From contig OX424558.1 of NCBI GenBank assembly GCA_949152475.1, positions 42,400,751-42,464,750 of the forward strand: DNA of 64,000 bases, read 5' to 3'. Positions 35,402-46,644 of the stretch are shown here, piece after piece (position 1 is the first letter of the stretch; each line of letters starts with the position of its first letter). The position numbers were made by a program, and so were the translations under genes. A model generated the notes under the pieces. That model worked only from the letters and a program-made list of their open reading frames with translations. It did no database searches and was not told the origin of the DNA. The DNA is from Terebella lapidaria (Eukaryota; Annelida; Polychaeta; Terebellida; Terebellidae).

Positions 35402-35667
35402 GCAGCTGTTTATTTTACATCAGCCAATGGAGACTCACTTCAGAATGTAATATATCTGAAATATTTGCCAATAGAAGCAGTATGAGACATAGTATGTATG
35501 GAAGCCATTGAAATTTAATCAATGAAATTGCTTGAACGTTCATTGTTCAATGTGTATTCGATGTTGAATGCATAAGGAGATATGGAAATTTCATTGAGAA
35601 AACGAGCCAAAACGTGAAGACAGCTCTGCTTCATTTTGTCAAAAACTGACTCTACAATTTTGCAGTA

Positions 35668-35739
35668 GGGGATGTAGCTCAGTGGTAGAGCGTTCGCTTC
35701 GCATGTGAAAGGTCCCGAGTTCAATCCTCGGCATCTCCA
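35668..35739 (+). tRNA. tRNA-Ala(CGC), unit 14
   Basis: Gene as unit 1; a 1-bp loss about 90 bases upstream (aaggagatatgg) shifts this unit by one. Confidence 0.94.
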
Positions 35740-35900
35740 CATCTTTTCACTCTTTCATAACAATTGTAGAAAGGAATAATAGCACATCTCCCCCATTCAA
35801 TGATATTATGAGTTGCGAAAATGTTGTTGCCACTACCTCTTTTGGGTAAATGACGATTAGACTTCAGTATAAAGCACCCATCGCTTTGCTATCATGATGT

Positions 35901-35972
35901 GGGGATGTAGCTCAGTGGTAGAGCGTTCGCTTTGCATGTGAAAGGTCCCGGGTTCGATCCCCGGCATCTCCA
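35901..35972 (+). tRNA. tRNA-Ala(TGC), unit 14
   Basis: As unit 1 by eye. Confidence 0.94.
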
Positions 35973-36138
35973 CAAATATTTTAATCATTCCTCTGCCCAA
36001 TATTCTGAAATCAAGAAACACGCAAACAAACTTGATGAAATGAGAGCACTGGGTTTTAGGTGCTGTCTTTGATCTGTTTCATCTATATGGGTGTTTAATA
36101 GGAAGGCTAGAAAACAACTATATTTCACAAGCTATTCT

Positions 36139-36211
36139 GTCTCAGTGGCGCAATGGATAGCGCGTCGGACTTCTAATCCGGAGGTTGTGGGTTCGAGTCC
36201 CATCTGAGACG
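36139..36211 (+). tRNA. tRNA-Arg(TCT), unit 14
   Basis: As unit 1 by eye. Confidence 0.94.
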
Positions 36212-36478
36212 GCAGCTGTTTATTTTACATCAGCCAATGGAGACTCACTTCAGAATGTAATATATCTGAAATATTTGCCAATAGAAGCAGTATGAGACAT
36301 AGTATGTATGGAAGCCATTGAAATTTAATCAATGAAATTGCTTGAACGTTCATTGTTCAATGTGTATTCGATGTTGAATGCATAAGGAAAATATGGAAAT
36401 TTCATTGAGAAAACGAGCCAAAACGTGAAGACAGCTCTGCTTCATTTTGTCAAAAACTGACTCTACAATTTTGCAGTA

Positions 36479-36550
36479 GGGGATGTAGCTCAGTGGTAGA
36501 GCGTTCGCTTCGCATGTGAAAGGTCCCGAGTTCAATCCTCGGCATCTCCA
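36479..36550 (+). tRNA. tRNA-Ala(CGC), unit 15
   Basis: As unit 1 by eye. Confidence 0.94.
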
Positions 36551-36711
36551 CATCTTTTCACTCTTTCATAACAATTGTAGAAAGGAATAATAGCACATCT
36601 CCCCCATTCACTGATATTATGAGTTGCGAAAATGTTGTTGCCACTACCTCTTTTGGGTAAATGACGATTAGACTTCAGTATAAAGCACCCATCGTTTTGC
36701 TATCATGATGT

Positions 36712-36783
36712 GGGGATGTAGCTCAGTGGTAGAGCGTTCGCTTTGCATGTGAAAGGTCCCGGGTTCGATCCCCGGCATCTCCA
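36712..36783 (+). tRNA. tRNA-Ala(TGC), unit 15
   Basis: Gene as unit 1; catcgtttt flank variant. Confidence 0.94.
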
Positions 36784-36949
36784 CAAATATTTTAATCATT
36801 CCTCTGCCCAATATTCTGAAATCAAGAAACACGCAAACAAACTTGATGAAATGAGAGCACTGGGTTTTAGGTGCTGTCTTTGATCTGTTTCATCTATATG
36901 GGTGTTTAATAGGAAGGCTAGAAAACAACTATATTTCACAAGCTATTCT

Positions 36950-36986
36950 GTCTCAGTGGCGCAATGGATAGCGCGTCGGACTTCTA
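36950..36986 (+). pseudogene. tRNA-Arg 5' half, truncated, unit 15
   Basis: The gene stops within the anticodon (cttcta) and is followed by gcgctatcc (36987-36995), the exact inverse of ggatagcgc in its own D arm (36966-36974), then the spacer resumes at caatggagactc. Net loss is 51 bases. The anticodon stem 3' side, T arm and acceptor 3' strand are gone, so it cannot make a tRNA. Confidence 0.92.
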
Positions 36987-37238
36987 GCGCTATCCAATGG
37001 AGACTCACTTCAGAATGTAATATATCTGAAATATTTGCCAATAGAAGCAGTATGAGACATAGTATGTATGGAAGCCATTGAAATTTAATCAATGAAATTG
37101 CTTGAACGTTCATTGTTCAATGTGTATTCGATGTTGAATGCATAAGGAAAATATGGAAATTTCATTGAGAAAACGAGCCAAAACGTGAAGACAGCTCTGC
37201 TTCATTTTGTCAAAAACTGACTCTACAATTTTGCAGTA

Positions 37239-37310
37239 GGGGATGTAGCTCAGTGGTAGAGCGTTCGCTTCGCATGTGAAAGGTCCCGAGTTCAATCCTC
37301 GGCATCTCCA
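37239..37310 (+). tRNA. tRNA-Ala(CGC), unit 16
   Basis: As unit 1 by eye. Confidence 0.94.
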
Positions 37311-37471
37311 CATCTTTTCACTCTTTCATAACAATTGTAGAAAGGAATAATAGCACATCTCCCCCATTCAATGATATTATGAGTTGCGAAAATGTTGTTG
37401 CCACTACCTCTTTTGGGTAAATGACGATTAGACTTCAGTATAAAGCACCCATCGTTTTGCTATCATGATGT

Positions 37472-37543
37472 GGGGATGTAGCTCAGTGGTAGAGCGTTCG
37501 CTTTGCATGTGAAAGGTCCCGGGTTCGATCCCCGGCATCTCCA
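37472..37543 (+). tRNA. tRNA-Ala(TGC), unit 16
   Basis: Gene as unit 1; catcgtttt flank variant. Confidence 0.94.
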
Positions 37544-37709
37544 CAAATATTTTAATCATTCCTCTGCCCAATATTCTGAAATCAAGAAACACGCAAACAA
37601 ACTTGATGAAATGAGAGCACTGGGTTTTAGGTGCTGTCTTTGATCTGTTTCATCTATATGGGTGTTTAATAGGAAGGCTAGAAAACAACTATATTTCACA
37701 AGCTATTCT

Positions 37710-37782
37710 GTCTCAGTGGCGCAATGGATAGCGCGTCGGACTTCTAATCCGGAGGTTGTGGGTTCGAGTCCCATCTGAGACG
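37710..37782 (+). tRNA. tRNA-Arg(TCT), unit 16
   Basis: As unit 1 by eye. Confidence 0.94.
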
Positions 37783-38049
37783 GCAGCTGTTTATTTTACA
37801 TCAGCCAATGGAGACTCACTTCAGAATGTAATATATCTGAAATATTTGCCAATAGAAGCAGTATGAGACATAGTATGTATGGAAGCCATTGAAATTTAAT
37901 CAATGAAATTGCTTGAACGTTCATTGTTCAATGTGTATTCGATGTTGAATGCATAAGGAAAATATGGAAATTTCATTGAGAAAACGAGCCAAAACGTGAA
38001 GACAGCTCTGCTTCATTTTGTCAAAAACCGACTCTACAATTTTGCAGTA

Positions 38050-38121
38050 GGGGATGTAGCTCAGTGGTAGAGCGTTCGCTTCGCATGTGAAAGGTCCCGA
38101 GTTCAATCCTCGGCATCTCCA
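38050..38121 (+). tRNA. tRNA-Ala(CGC), unit 17
   Basis: Gene as unit 1; type A higher-order unit (aaaccgactc upstream). Confidence 0.94.
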
Positions 38122-38282
38122 CATCTTTTCACTCTTTCATAACAATTGTAGAAAGGAATAATAGCACATCTCCCCCATTCAATGATATTATGAGTTGCGA
38201 AAATGTTGTTGCCACTACCTCTTTTGGGTAAATGACGATTAGACTTCAGTATAAAGCACCCATCGCTTTGCTATCCTGATGT

Positions 38283-38354
38283 GGGGATGTAGCTCAGTGG
38301 TAGAGCGTTCGCTTTGCATGTGAAAGGTCCCGGGTTCGATCCCCGGCATCTCCA
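38283..38354 (+). tRNA. tRNA-Ala(TGC), unit 17
   Basis: Gene as unit 1; type A marker ctatcctgatg just upstream. Confidence 0.94.
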
Positions 38355-38520
38355 CAAATATTTTAATCATTCCTCTGCCCAATATTCTGAAATCAAGAAA
38401 CACGCAAACAAACTTGATGAAATGAGAGCACTGGGTTTTAGGTGCTGTCTTTGATCTGTTTCATCTATATGGGTGTTTAATAGGAAGGCTAGAAAACAAC
38501 TATATTTCACAAGCTATTCT

Positions 38521-38593
38521 GTCTCAGTGGCGCAATGGATAGCGCGTCGGACTTCTAATCCGGAGGTTGTGGGTTCGAGTCCCATCTGAGACG
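38521..38593 (+). tRNA. tRNA-Arg(TCT), unit 17
   Basis: As unit 1 by eye. Confidence 0.94.
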
Positions 38594-38860
38594 GCAGCTG
38601 TTTATTTTACATCAGCCAATGGAGACTCACTTCAGAATGTAATATATCTGAAATATTTGCCAATAGAAGCAGTATGAGACATAGTATGTATGGAAGCCAT
38701 TGAAATTTAATCATTGAAATTGCTTGAACGTTCATTGTTCAATGTGTATTCGATGTTGAATGCATAAGGAAAATATGGAAATTTCATTGAGAAAACGAGC
38801 CAAAACGTGAAGACAGCTCTGCTTCATTTTGTCAAAAACCGACTCTACAATTTTGCAGTA

Positions 38861-38932
38861 GGGGATGTAGCTCAGTGGTAGAGCGTTCGCTTCGCATGTG
38901 AAAGGTCCCGAGTTCAATCCTCGGCATCTCCA
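38861..38932 (+). tRNA. tRNA-Ala(CGC), unit 18
   Basis: Gene as unit 1; type B unit (atcattgaaat upstream, aaggactaatag downstream). Confidence 0.94.
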
Positions 38933-39093
38933 CATCTTTTCACTCTTTCATAACAATTGTAGAAAGGACTAATAGCACATCTCCCCCATTCAATGATATT
39001 ATGAGTTGCGAAAATGTTGTTGCCACTACCTCTTTTGGGTAAATGACGATTAGACTTCAGTATAAAGCACCCATCGCTTTGCTATCATGATGT

Positions 39094-39165
39094 GGGGATG
39101 TAGCTCAGTGGTAGAGCGTTCGCTTTGCATGTGAAAGGTCCCGGGTTCGATCCCCGGTATCTCCA
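39094..39165 (+). tRNA. tRNA-Ala(TGC), unit 18
   Basis: Acceptor 3' strand reads TATCTCC, turning the last acceptor pair into G-U. A 14-bp deletion follows in the spacer. Confidence 0.92.
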
Positions 39166-39317
39166 CAAATATTTTAATCATTCCTCTGCCCAATATTCAC
39201 GCAAACAAACTTGATGAAATGAGAGCACTGGGTTTTAGGTGCTGTCTTTGATCTGTTTCATCTATATGGGTGTTTAATAGGAAGGCTAGAAAACAACTAT
39301 ATTTCACAAGCTATTCT

Positions 39318-39390
39318 GTCTCAGTGGCGCAATGGATAGCGCGTCGGACTTCTAATCCGGAGGTTGTGGGTTCGAGTCCGATCTGAGACA
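39318..39390 (+). tRNA. tRNA-Arg(TCT), unit 18
   Basis: T stem 3' side is CCGAT instead of CCCAT (one mismatch) and the discriminator is A instead of G; a run of eight T follows. It may be weakened. Confidence 0.85.
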
Positions 39391-39657
39391 GCAGCTGTTT
39401 TTTTTACATCGGCCAACGGGGACTCACTTCAGAATGTAATATATCTGAAATATTTGCCAATAGAAGCAGTATGAGACATAGTATGTATGGAAGCCATTGA
39501 AATTTAATCAATGAAATTGCTTGAACGTTCATTGTTCAATGTGTATTCGATGTTGAATGCATAAGGAAAATATGGAAATTTCATTGAGAAAACGAGCCAA
39601 AACGCGAAGACAGCTCTGCTTCATTTTGTCAAAAACTGACTCTACAATTTTGCAGTA

Positions 39658-39729
39658 GGGGATGTAGCTCAGTGGTAGAGCGTTCGCTTCGCATGTGAAA
39701 GGTCCCGAGTTCAATCCTCGGCATCTCCA
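39658..39729 (+). tRNA. tRNA-Ala(CGC), unit 19
   Basis: Gene as unit 1; type C unit (aacgcgaagac upstream). Confidence 0.94.
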
Positions 39730-39868
39730 CATCTTTTCACTCTTTCATAACAATTGTAGAAAGGAATAATAGCACATCTCCCCCATTCAATGATATTATG
39801 AGTTGCGAAAATGTTGTTGCCACTACCTCTTTTGGGTAAATGACGATTAGACTTCAGTATAAAGCACC

Positions 39869-42252
39869 TGTAGCCGGGTATTCATTTATGGGTTGGAGCT
39901 AAAGTTATTCCTAATAGTTATTATTTGTTGTAGTATGGTAATTCCACTAATGACGTCACTTCCACTGTAAGAAAATACTATAAAAGGCTTTGGCGCCAAG
40001 TCCAATTGCCACTTGCCAGTCTGACATTCATCACCGCACTTGTATAATATAGAACACTGTGAATAAACTGCACTGATTCTACCTGTGTGTCCTGGAGTCT
40101 ACTTCCAAACGGCGACAAATGGCGCAGTCGGCAGGATAAACGAATATTTCGCCGTGAGCCATCCTTCCAATATCGGGGATGGTCAGCAAGCAGGGCACAC
40201 AGGTAGCGAATTTCTACACTTGTTTACTTCATTTCTACACGATCATCGCCTTCGGCTGGCAAGTGGACCGACGTTGATCAGCAGCCCGTTTCAACTCAAA
40301 ACTTTATCGTTTATTGATTTTCTACGGCCGAGCGACCCAGTGTGTGAGGTGATTGTGAAGTCTCCGGTATATTCAACGCTGCGCTTCGTCTCCGTGTGCC
40401 GTATCCACTGGACTATTCCTGTAAGTTTCCTTCTGGACTGTTGTCTACACTTGTATCGTCATGCTGATGGGTAGAATTCCCGCGGATCGCACAATGGGTG
40501 AGATTCCCGCGACCACGCTGTGATGGGTAGATTCCCGCATGCGACCCGGTTTGCCATGGACACGCCATATCTTTCTCCGTCTTCGATGGACCTGTCGTTC
40601 CTAGATCTTCATGGAGCGCGCACATGGTTTCTCTGAATGACACTTTATTGGGACATTTTATTATTATTCGTTTCCAAAATACCTTTGTAACTGTTGAAAC
40701 GCTGATTAATGTATTTGTTCATATTTCACTGCCAAAGGTTCTTGGGTCAGTTCTACCAAGTTTGAAAACATATTTTGTGTATGAGCCTACGCGTTTTGCT
40801 GCTGATCAACTGGTCTTTGTAATATTTTGTAATATTCATTTGTTTGTATGGTCATCATTTGTATATAGTATCATTGGTTGAGAATTTGTAAATATAGTTG
40901 TATGTAAGTTGGCTATCAAAGTATCATCAGGGTTTTTAAATGTTTCACGTGCACTGTACAGTTATGATGACTTCAGGTTCCACATTAACATTATTGTATT
41001 AACCAGTTTCCCTATGGAGTTAGTAAAAATATTTTGACTACAGTAATTAACTTGTTTAATAGATTATCCAATAATGGCGTATTTATTTACTGTGAATGAA
41101 GTTTGGTAATATATTTGAATATATTCAATTAATATTGTCATTGTAGTTCATGGTTTGCTTTATGATAACTTTTTGGTGTGTTGGAAAAGCATGACTAGCT
41201 GTTGTCTAGCAGGACCTGGTGTTTGATTTATGACATCGTCAGGTTGTCATTTCATGGTGTGTGGTTCAGGTTAGTAATTTATTTTACCAGATATATATAA
41301 TTCTATTTTTCTGGTTACGCATAAGTGTGTTCTTTCTCTACACTTATCTGATTTGTTTAGTTATAGTATACTGTATACTTTTGTAGTGATTAATCGCGGT
41401 AATATCTCTACAATGTACACTCTTCACTTGGTTGAGGCATGACTAGCTACGTCTAGCAGGGAGTTCGTTATTTGTTAGTGTGTATTTTCGTGGCAGAACT
41501 AAAATATCTGATAGTGTGTGTTAATTGCATTCAGTGCTCTAATGGTTTTTGATAATTACCTTACTTCGTGTGTAATAGTTTGTTCACCGGTGTTATAGTT
41601 TAGTATCGATAATACTCTCATGTTTGAACTTAGCTCAATGTCTGTGTCGTTGCGAAGCGCCTCTTTATACTGGTATCCTGTTGTTACAAGTTTATTTTTT
41701 GGTGGAGTTCATTCTCCTCGGATCTATTTTGAAGCCATTATTTATTGAACAACTGTGGTAGTTGACCCTGGTGTAGTATTTTGTATACTCCTGGTCTTCT
41801 TTAGTATTGGTGTTATTTCCAATATTTATTTGCATATCACTATGCTTACTTTATATCTACCAATTGTACATGTATTGCTTATTGGTTTCACTTGTAATAT
41901 TTCTCAGGATCAGTATTTCGGATGTTGTTCTGAGTTCTGCATTAGTCTTTTTTTCTGTCTATTTCATAATGTCGAGGACGACATTTGTTTTTGTGGGGAA
42001 GTATGTAGCCGGGTATTCATTTATGGGTTGGAGCTAAAGTTATTCCTAATAGTTATTATTTGTTGTAGTATGGTAATTCCACTAATGACGTCACTTCCAC
42101 TGTAAGAAAATACTATAAAAGGCTTTGGCGCCAAGTCCAATTGCCACTTGCCAGTCTGACATTCATCACCGCACTTGTATAATATAGAACACTGTGAATA
42201 AACTGCACTGATTCTACCTGTGTGTCCTGGAGTCTACTTCCAAACGGCGACA
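39869..42252 (+). mobile_element. Non-autonomous LTR retrotransposon, 2384 bp, recent
   Basis: Two 249-bp LTRs (39869-40117 and 42004-42252; TGTAGCC ... GGCGACA) look identical, which points to a recent insertion. It is flanked by a 4-bp duplication cacc (39865-39868 and 42253-42256), and the extra length equals element plus duplication. Each LTR has a CRE-like tgacgtca, a TATA box (ctataaaagg) and aataaa. Right after the 5' LTR, tggcgcagtcggcaggat matches the complement of an animal tRNA-Ser 3' end, a likely primer-binding site; a short purine stretch (tggggaag) precedes the 3' LTR. The 1886-bp interior has no recognisable gag or pol, so it looks like a structurally whole but non-coding (LARD-like) element, perhaps served by a Ty3/Gypsy relative. 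Confidence 0.9.
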
Positions 42253-42278
42253 CACCCATCGTTTTGCTATCATGATGT

Positions 42279-42350
42279 GGGGATGTAGCTCAGTGGTAGA
42301 GCGTTCGCTTTGCATGTGAAAGGTCCCGGGTTCGATCCCCGGCATCTCCA
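42279..42350 (+). tRNA. tRNA-Ala(TGC), unit 19
   Basis: Gene as unit 1, but the LTR element ends 26 bases upstream and separates it from its usual tataaa; catcgtttt flank variant. Confidence 0.93.
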
Positions 42351-42516
42351 CAAATATTTTAATCATTCCTCTGCCCAATATTCTGAAATCAAGAAACACG
42401 CAAACAAACTTGATGAAATGAGAGCACTGGGTTTTAGGTGCTGTCTTTGATCTGTTTCATCTATATGGGTGTTTAATAGGAAGGCTAGAAAACAACTATA
42501 TTTCACAAGCTATTCT

Positions 42517-42589
42517 GTCTCAGTGGCGCAATGGATAGCGCGTCGGACTTCTAATCCGGAGGTTGTGGGTTCGAGTCCCATCTGAGACG
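42517..42589 (+). tRNA. tRNA-Arg(TCT), unit 19
   Basis: As unit 1 by eye. Confidence 0.94.
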
Positions 42590-42856
42590 GCAGCTGTTTA
42601 TTTTACATCAGCCAATGGAGACTCACTTCAGAATGTAATATATCTGAAATATTTGCCAATAGAAGCAGTATGAGACATAGTATGTATGGAAGCCATTGAA
42701 ATTTAATCAATGAAATTGCTTGAACGTTCATTGTTCAATGTGTATTCGATGTTGAATGCATAAGGAAAATATGGAAATTTCATTGAGAAAACGAGCCAAA
42801 ACGTGAAGACAGCTCTGCTTCATTTTGTCAAAAACTGACTCTACAATTTTGCAGTA

Positions 42857-42928
42857 GGGGATGTAGCTCAGTGGTAGAGCGTTCGCTTCGCATGTGAAAG
42901 GTCCCGAGTTCAATCCTCGGCATCTCCA
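42857..42928 (+). tRNA. tRNA-Ala(CGC), unit 20
   Basis: As unit 1 by eye. Confidence 0.94.
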
Positions 42929-43089
42929 CATCTTTTCACTCTTTCATAACAATTGTAGAAAGGAATAATAGCACATCTCCCCCATTCAATGATATTATGA
43001 GTTGCGAAAATGTTGTTGCCACTACCTCTTTTGGGTAAATGACGATTAGACTTCAGTATAAAGCACCCATCGCTTTGCTATCATGATGT

Positions 43090-43161
43090 GGGGATGTAGC
43101 TCAGTGGTAGAGCGTTCGCTTTGCATGTGAAAGGTCCCGGGTTCGATCCCCGGCATCTCCA
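43090..43161 (+). tRNA. tRNA-Ala(TGC), unit 20
   Basis: As unit 1 by eye. Confidence 0.94.
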
Positions 43162-43327
43162 CAAATATTTTAATCATTCCTCTGCCCAATATTCTGAAAT
43201 CAAGAAACACGCAAACAAACTTGATGAAATGAGAGCACTGGGTTTTAGGTGCTGTCTTTGATCTGTTTCATCTATATGGGTGTTTAATAGGAAGGCTAGA
43301 AAACAACTATATTTCACAAGCTATTCT

Positions 43328-43400
43328 GTCTCAGTGGCGCAATGGATAGCGCGTCGGACTTCTAATCCGGAGGTTGTGGGTTCGAGTCCCATCTGAGACG
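43328..43400 (+). tRNA. tRNA-Arg(TCT), unit 20
   Basis: As unit 1 by eye. Confidence 0.94.
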
Positions 43401-43667
43401 GCAGCTGTTTATTTTACATCAGCCAATGGAGACTCACTTCAGAATGTAATATATCTGAAATATTTGCCAATAGAAGCAGTATGAGACATAGTATGTATGG
43501 AAGCCATTGAAATTTAATCAATGAAATTGCTTGAACGTTCATTGTTCAATGTGTATTCGATGTTGAATGCATAAGGAAAATATGGAAATTTCATTGAGAA
43601 AACGAGCCAAAACGTGAAGACAGCTCTGCTTCATTTTGTCAAAAACTGACTCTACAATTTTGCAGTA

Positions 43668-43739
43668 GGGGATGTAGCTCAGTGGTAGAGCGTTCGCTTC
43701 GCATGTGAAAGGTCCCGAGTTCAATCCTCGGCATCTCCA
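43668..43739 (+). tRNA. tRNA-Ala(CGC), unit 21
   Basis: As unit 1 by eye. Confidence 0.94.
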
Positions 43740-43900
43740 CATCTTTTCACTCTTTCATAACAATTGTAGAAAGGAATAATAGCACATCTCCCCCATTCAA
43801 TGATATTATGAGTTGCGAAAATGTTGTTGCCACTACCTCTTTTGGGTAAATGACGATTAGACTTCAGTATAAAGCACCCATCGTTTTGCTATCATGATGT

Positions 43901-43972
43901 GGGGATGTAGCTCAGTGGTAGAGCGTTCGCTTTGCATGTGAAAGGTCCCGGGTTCGATCCCCGGCATCTCCA
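43901..43972 (+). tRNA. tRNA-Ala(TGC), unit 21
   Basis: Gene as unit 1; catcgtttt flank variant. Confidence 0.94.
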
Positions 43973-44138
43973 CAAATATTTTAATCATTCCTCTGCCCAA
44001 TATTCTGAAATCAAGAAACACGCAAACAAACTTGATGAAATGAGAGCACTGGGTTTTAGGTGCTGTCTTTGATCTGTTTCATCTATATGGGTGTTTAATA
44101 GGAAGGCTAGAAAACAACTATATTTCACAAGCTATTCT

Positions 44139-44211
44139 GTCTCAGTGGCGCAATGGATAGCGCGTCGGACTTCTAATCCGGAGGTTGTGGGTTCGAGTCC
44201 CATCTGAGACG
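44139..44211 (+). tRNA. tRNA-Arg(TCT), unit 21
   Basis: As unit 1 by eye. Confidence 0.94.
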
Positions 44212-44478
44212 GCAGCTGTTTATTTTACATCAGCCAATGGAGACTCACTTCAGAATGTAATATATCTGAAATATTTGCCAATAGAAGCAGTATGAGACAT
44301 AGTATGTATGGAAGCCATTGAAATTTAATCAATGAAATTGCTTGAACGTTCATTGTTCAATGTGTATTCGATGTTGAATGCATAAGGAAAATATGGAAAT
44401 TTCATTGAGAAAACGAGCCAAAACGTGAAGACAGCTCTGCTTCATTTTGTCAAAAACCGACTCTACAATTTTGCAGTA

Positions 44479-44550
44479 GGGGATGTAGCTCAGTGGTAGA
44501 GCGTTCGCTTCGCATGTGAAAGGTCCCGAGTTCAATCCTCGGCATCTCCA
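44479..44550 (+). tRNA. tRNA-Ala(CGC), unit 22
   Basis: Gene as unit 1; type A unit. Confidence 0.94.
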
Positions 44551-44711
44551 CATCTTTTCACTCTTTCATAACAATTGTAGAAAGGAATAATAGCACATCT
44601 CCCCCATTCAATGATATTATGAGTTGCGAAAATGTTGTTGCCACTACCTCTTTTGGGTAAATGACGATTAGACTTCAGTATAAAGCACCCATCGCTTTGC
44701 TATCCTGATGT

Positions 44712-44783
44712 GGGGATGTAGCTCAGTGGTAGAGCGTTCGCTTTGCATGTGAAAGGTCCCGGGTTCGATCCCCGGCATCTCCA
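44712..44783 (+). tRNA. tRNA-Ala(TGC), unit 22
   Basis: Gene as unit 1; type A marker ctatcctgatg upstream. Confidence 0.94.
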
Positions 44784-44949
44784 CAAATATTTTAATCATT
44801 CCTCTGCCCAATATTCTGAAATCAAGAAACACGCAAACAAACTTGATGAAATGAGAGCACTGGGTTTTAGGTGCTGTCTTTGATCTGTTTCATCTATATG
44901 GGTGTTTAATAGGAAGGCTAGAAAACAACTATATTTCACAAGCTATTCT

Positions 44950-45022
44950 GTCTCAGTGGCGCAATGGATAGCGCGTCGGACTTCTAATCCGGAGGTTGTG
45001 GGTTCGAGTCCCATCTGAGACG
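44950..45022 (+). tRNA. tRNA-Arg(TCT), unit 22
   Basis: As unit 1 by eye. Confidence 0.94.
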
Positions 45023-45289
45023 GCAGCTGTTTATTTTACATCAGCCAATGGAGACTCACTTCAGAATGTAATATATCTGAAATATTTGCCAATAGAAGCA
45101 GTATGAGACATAGTATGTATGGAAGCCATTGAAATTTAATCATTGAAATTGCTTGAACGTTCATTGTTCAATGTGTATTCGATGTTGAATGCATAAGGAA
45201 AATATGGAAATTTCATTGAGAAAACGAGCCAAAACGTGAAGACAGCTCTGCTTCATTTTGTCAAAAACCGACTCTACAATTTTGCAGTA

Positions 45290-45361
45290 GGGGATGTAGC
45301 TCAGTGGTAGAGCGTTCGCTTCGCATGTGAAAGGTCCCGAGTTCAATCCTCGGCATCTCCA
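45290..45361 (+). tRNA. tRNA-Ala(CGC), unit 23
   Basis: Gene as unit 1; type B unit. Confidence 0.94.
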
Positions 45362-45522
45362 CATCTTTTCACTCTTTCATAACAATTGTAGAAAGGACTA
45401 ATAGCACATCTCCCCCATTCAATGATATTATGAGTTGCGAAAATGTTGTTGCCACTACCTCTTTTGGGTAAATGACGATTAGACTTCAGTATAAAGCACC
45501 CATCGCTTTGCTATCATGATGT

Positions 45523-45594
45523 GGGGATGTAGCTCAGTGGTAGAGCGTTCGCTTTGCATGTGAAAGGTCCCGGGTTCGATCCCCGGTATCTCCA
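45523..45594 (+). tRNA. tRNA-Ala(TGC), unit 23
   Basis: Type B marker: acceptor 3' strand TATCTCC, as in unit 18. Confidence 0.92.
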
Positions 45595-45760
45595 CAAATA
45601 TTTTAATCATTCCTCTGCCCAATATTCTGAAATCAAGAAACACGCAAACAAACTTGATGAAATGAGAGCACTGGGTTTTAGGTGCTGTCTTTGATCTGTT
45701 TCATCTATATGGGTGTTTAATAGGAAGGCTAGAAAACAACTATATTTCACAAGCTATTCT

Positions 45761-45833
45761 GTCTCAGTGGCGCAATGGATAGCGCGTCGGACTTCTAATC
45801 CGGAGGTTGTGGGTTCGAGTCCCATCTGAGACG
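45761..45833 (+). tRNA. tRNA-Arg(TCT), unit 23
   Basis: As unit 1; unlike units 18 and 26 it keeps CCCAT in the T stem. Confidence 0.94.
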
Positions 45834-46100
45834 GCAGCTGTTTATTTTACATCAGCCAATGGAGACTCACTTCAGAATGTAATATATCTGAAATACTTGC
45901 CAATAGAAGCAGTATGAGACATAGTATGTATGGAAGCCATTGAAATTTAATCAATGAAATTGCTTGAACGTTCATTGTTCAATGTGTATTCGATGTTGAA
46001 TGCATAAGGAAAATATGGAAATTTCATTGAGAAAACGAGCCAAAACGCGAAGACAGCTCTGCTTCATTTTGTCAAAAACTGACTCTACAATTTTGCAGTA

Positions 46101-46172
46101 GGGGATGTAGCTCAGTGGTAGAGCGTTCGCTTCGCATGTGAAAGGTCCCGAGTTCAATCCTCGGCATCTCCA
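46101..46172 (+). tRNA. tRNA-Ala(CGC), unit 24
   Basis: Gene as unit 1; type C unit. Confidence 0.94.
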
Positions 46173-46333
46173 CATCTTTTCACTCTTTCATAACAATTGT
46201 AGAAAGGAATAATAGCACATCTCCCCCATTCAATGATATTATGAGTTGCGAAAATGTTGTTGCCACTACCTCTTTTGGGTAAATGACGATTAGACTTCAG
46301 TATAAAGCACCCATCGCTTTGCTATCATGATGT

Positions 46334-46405
46334 GGGGATGTAGCTCAGTGGTAGAGCGTTCGCTTTGCATGTGAAAGGTCCCGGGTTCGATTCCCGGCAT
46401 CTCCA
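46334..46405 (+). tRNA. tRNA-Ala(TGC), unit 24
   Basis: T loop ends TTCGATT instead of TTCGATC. Confidence 0.92.
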
Positions 46406-46571
46406 CAAATATTTTAATCATTCCTCTGCCCAATATTCTGAAATCAAGAAACACGCAAACAAACTTGATGAAATGAGAGCACTGGGTTTTAGGTGCTGTC
46501 TTTGATCTGTTTCATCTATATGGGTGTTTAATAGGAAGGCTAGAAAACAACTATATTTCACAAGCTATTCT

Positions 46572-46644
46572 GTCTCAGTGGCGCAATGGATAGCGCGTCG
46601 GACTTCTAATCCGGAGGTTGTGGGTTCGAGTCCCATCTGAGACG
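46572..46644 (+). tRNA. tRNA-Arg(TCT), unit 24
   Basis: As unit 1 by eye. Confidence 0.94.

Noticed and set aside
40085-40474. 129-codon frame in the LTR element as a gag gene
   Set aside because: It begins inside the 5' LTR, has no capsid or zinc-knuckle pattern and covers only a small part of the interior.
42214-42399. A 61-residue minus-strand frame with MPGIEPGTFHMQSERSTTELHP
   Set aside because: Antisense of tRNA-Ala(TGC) plus LTR sequence, not a protein gene.
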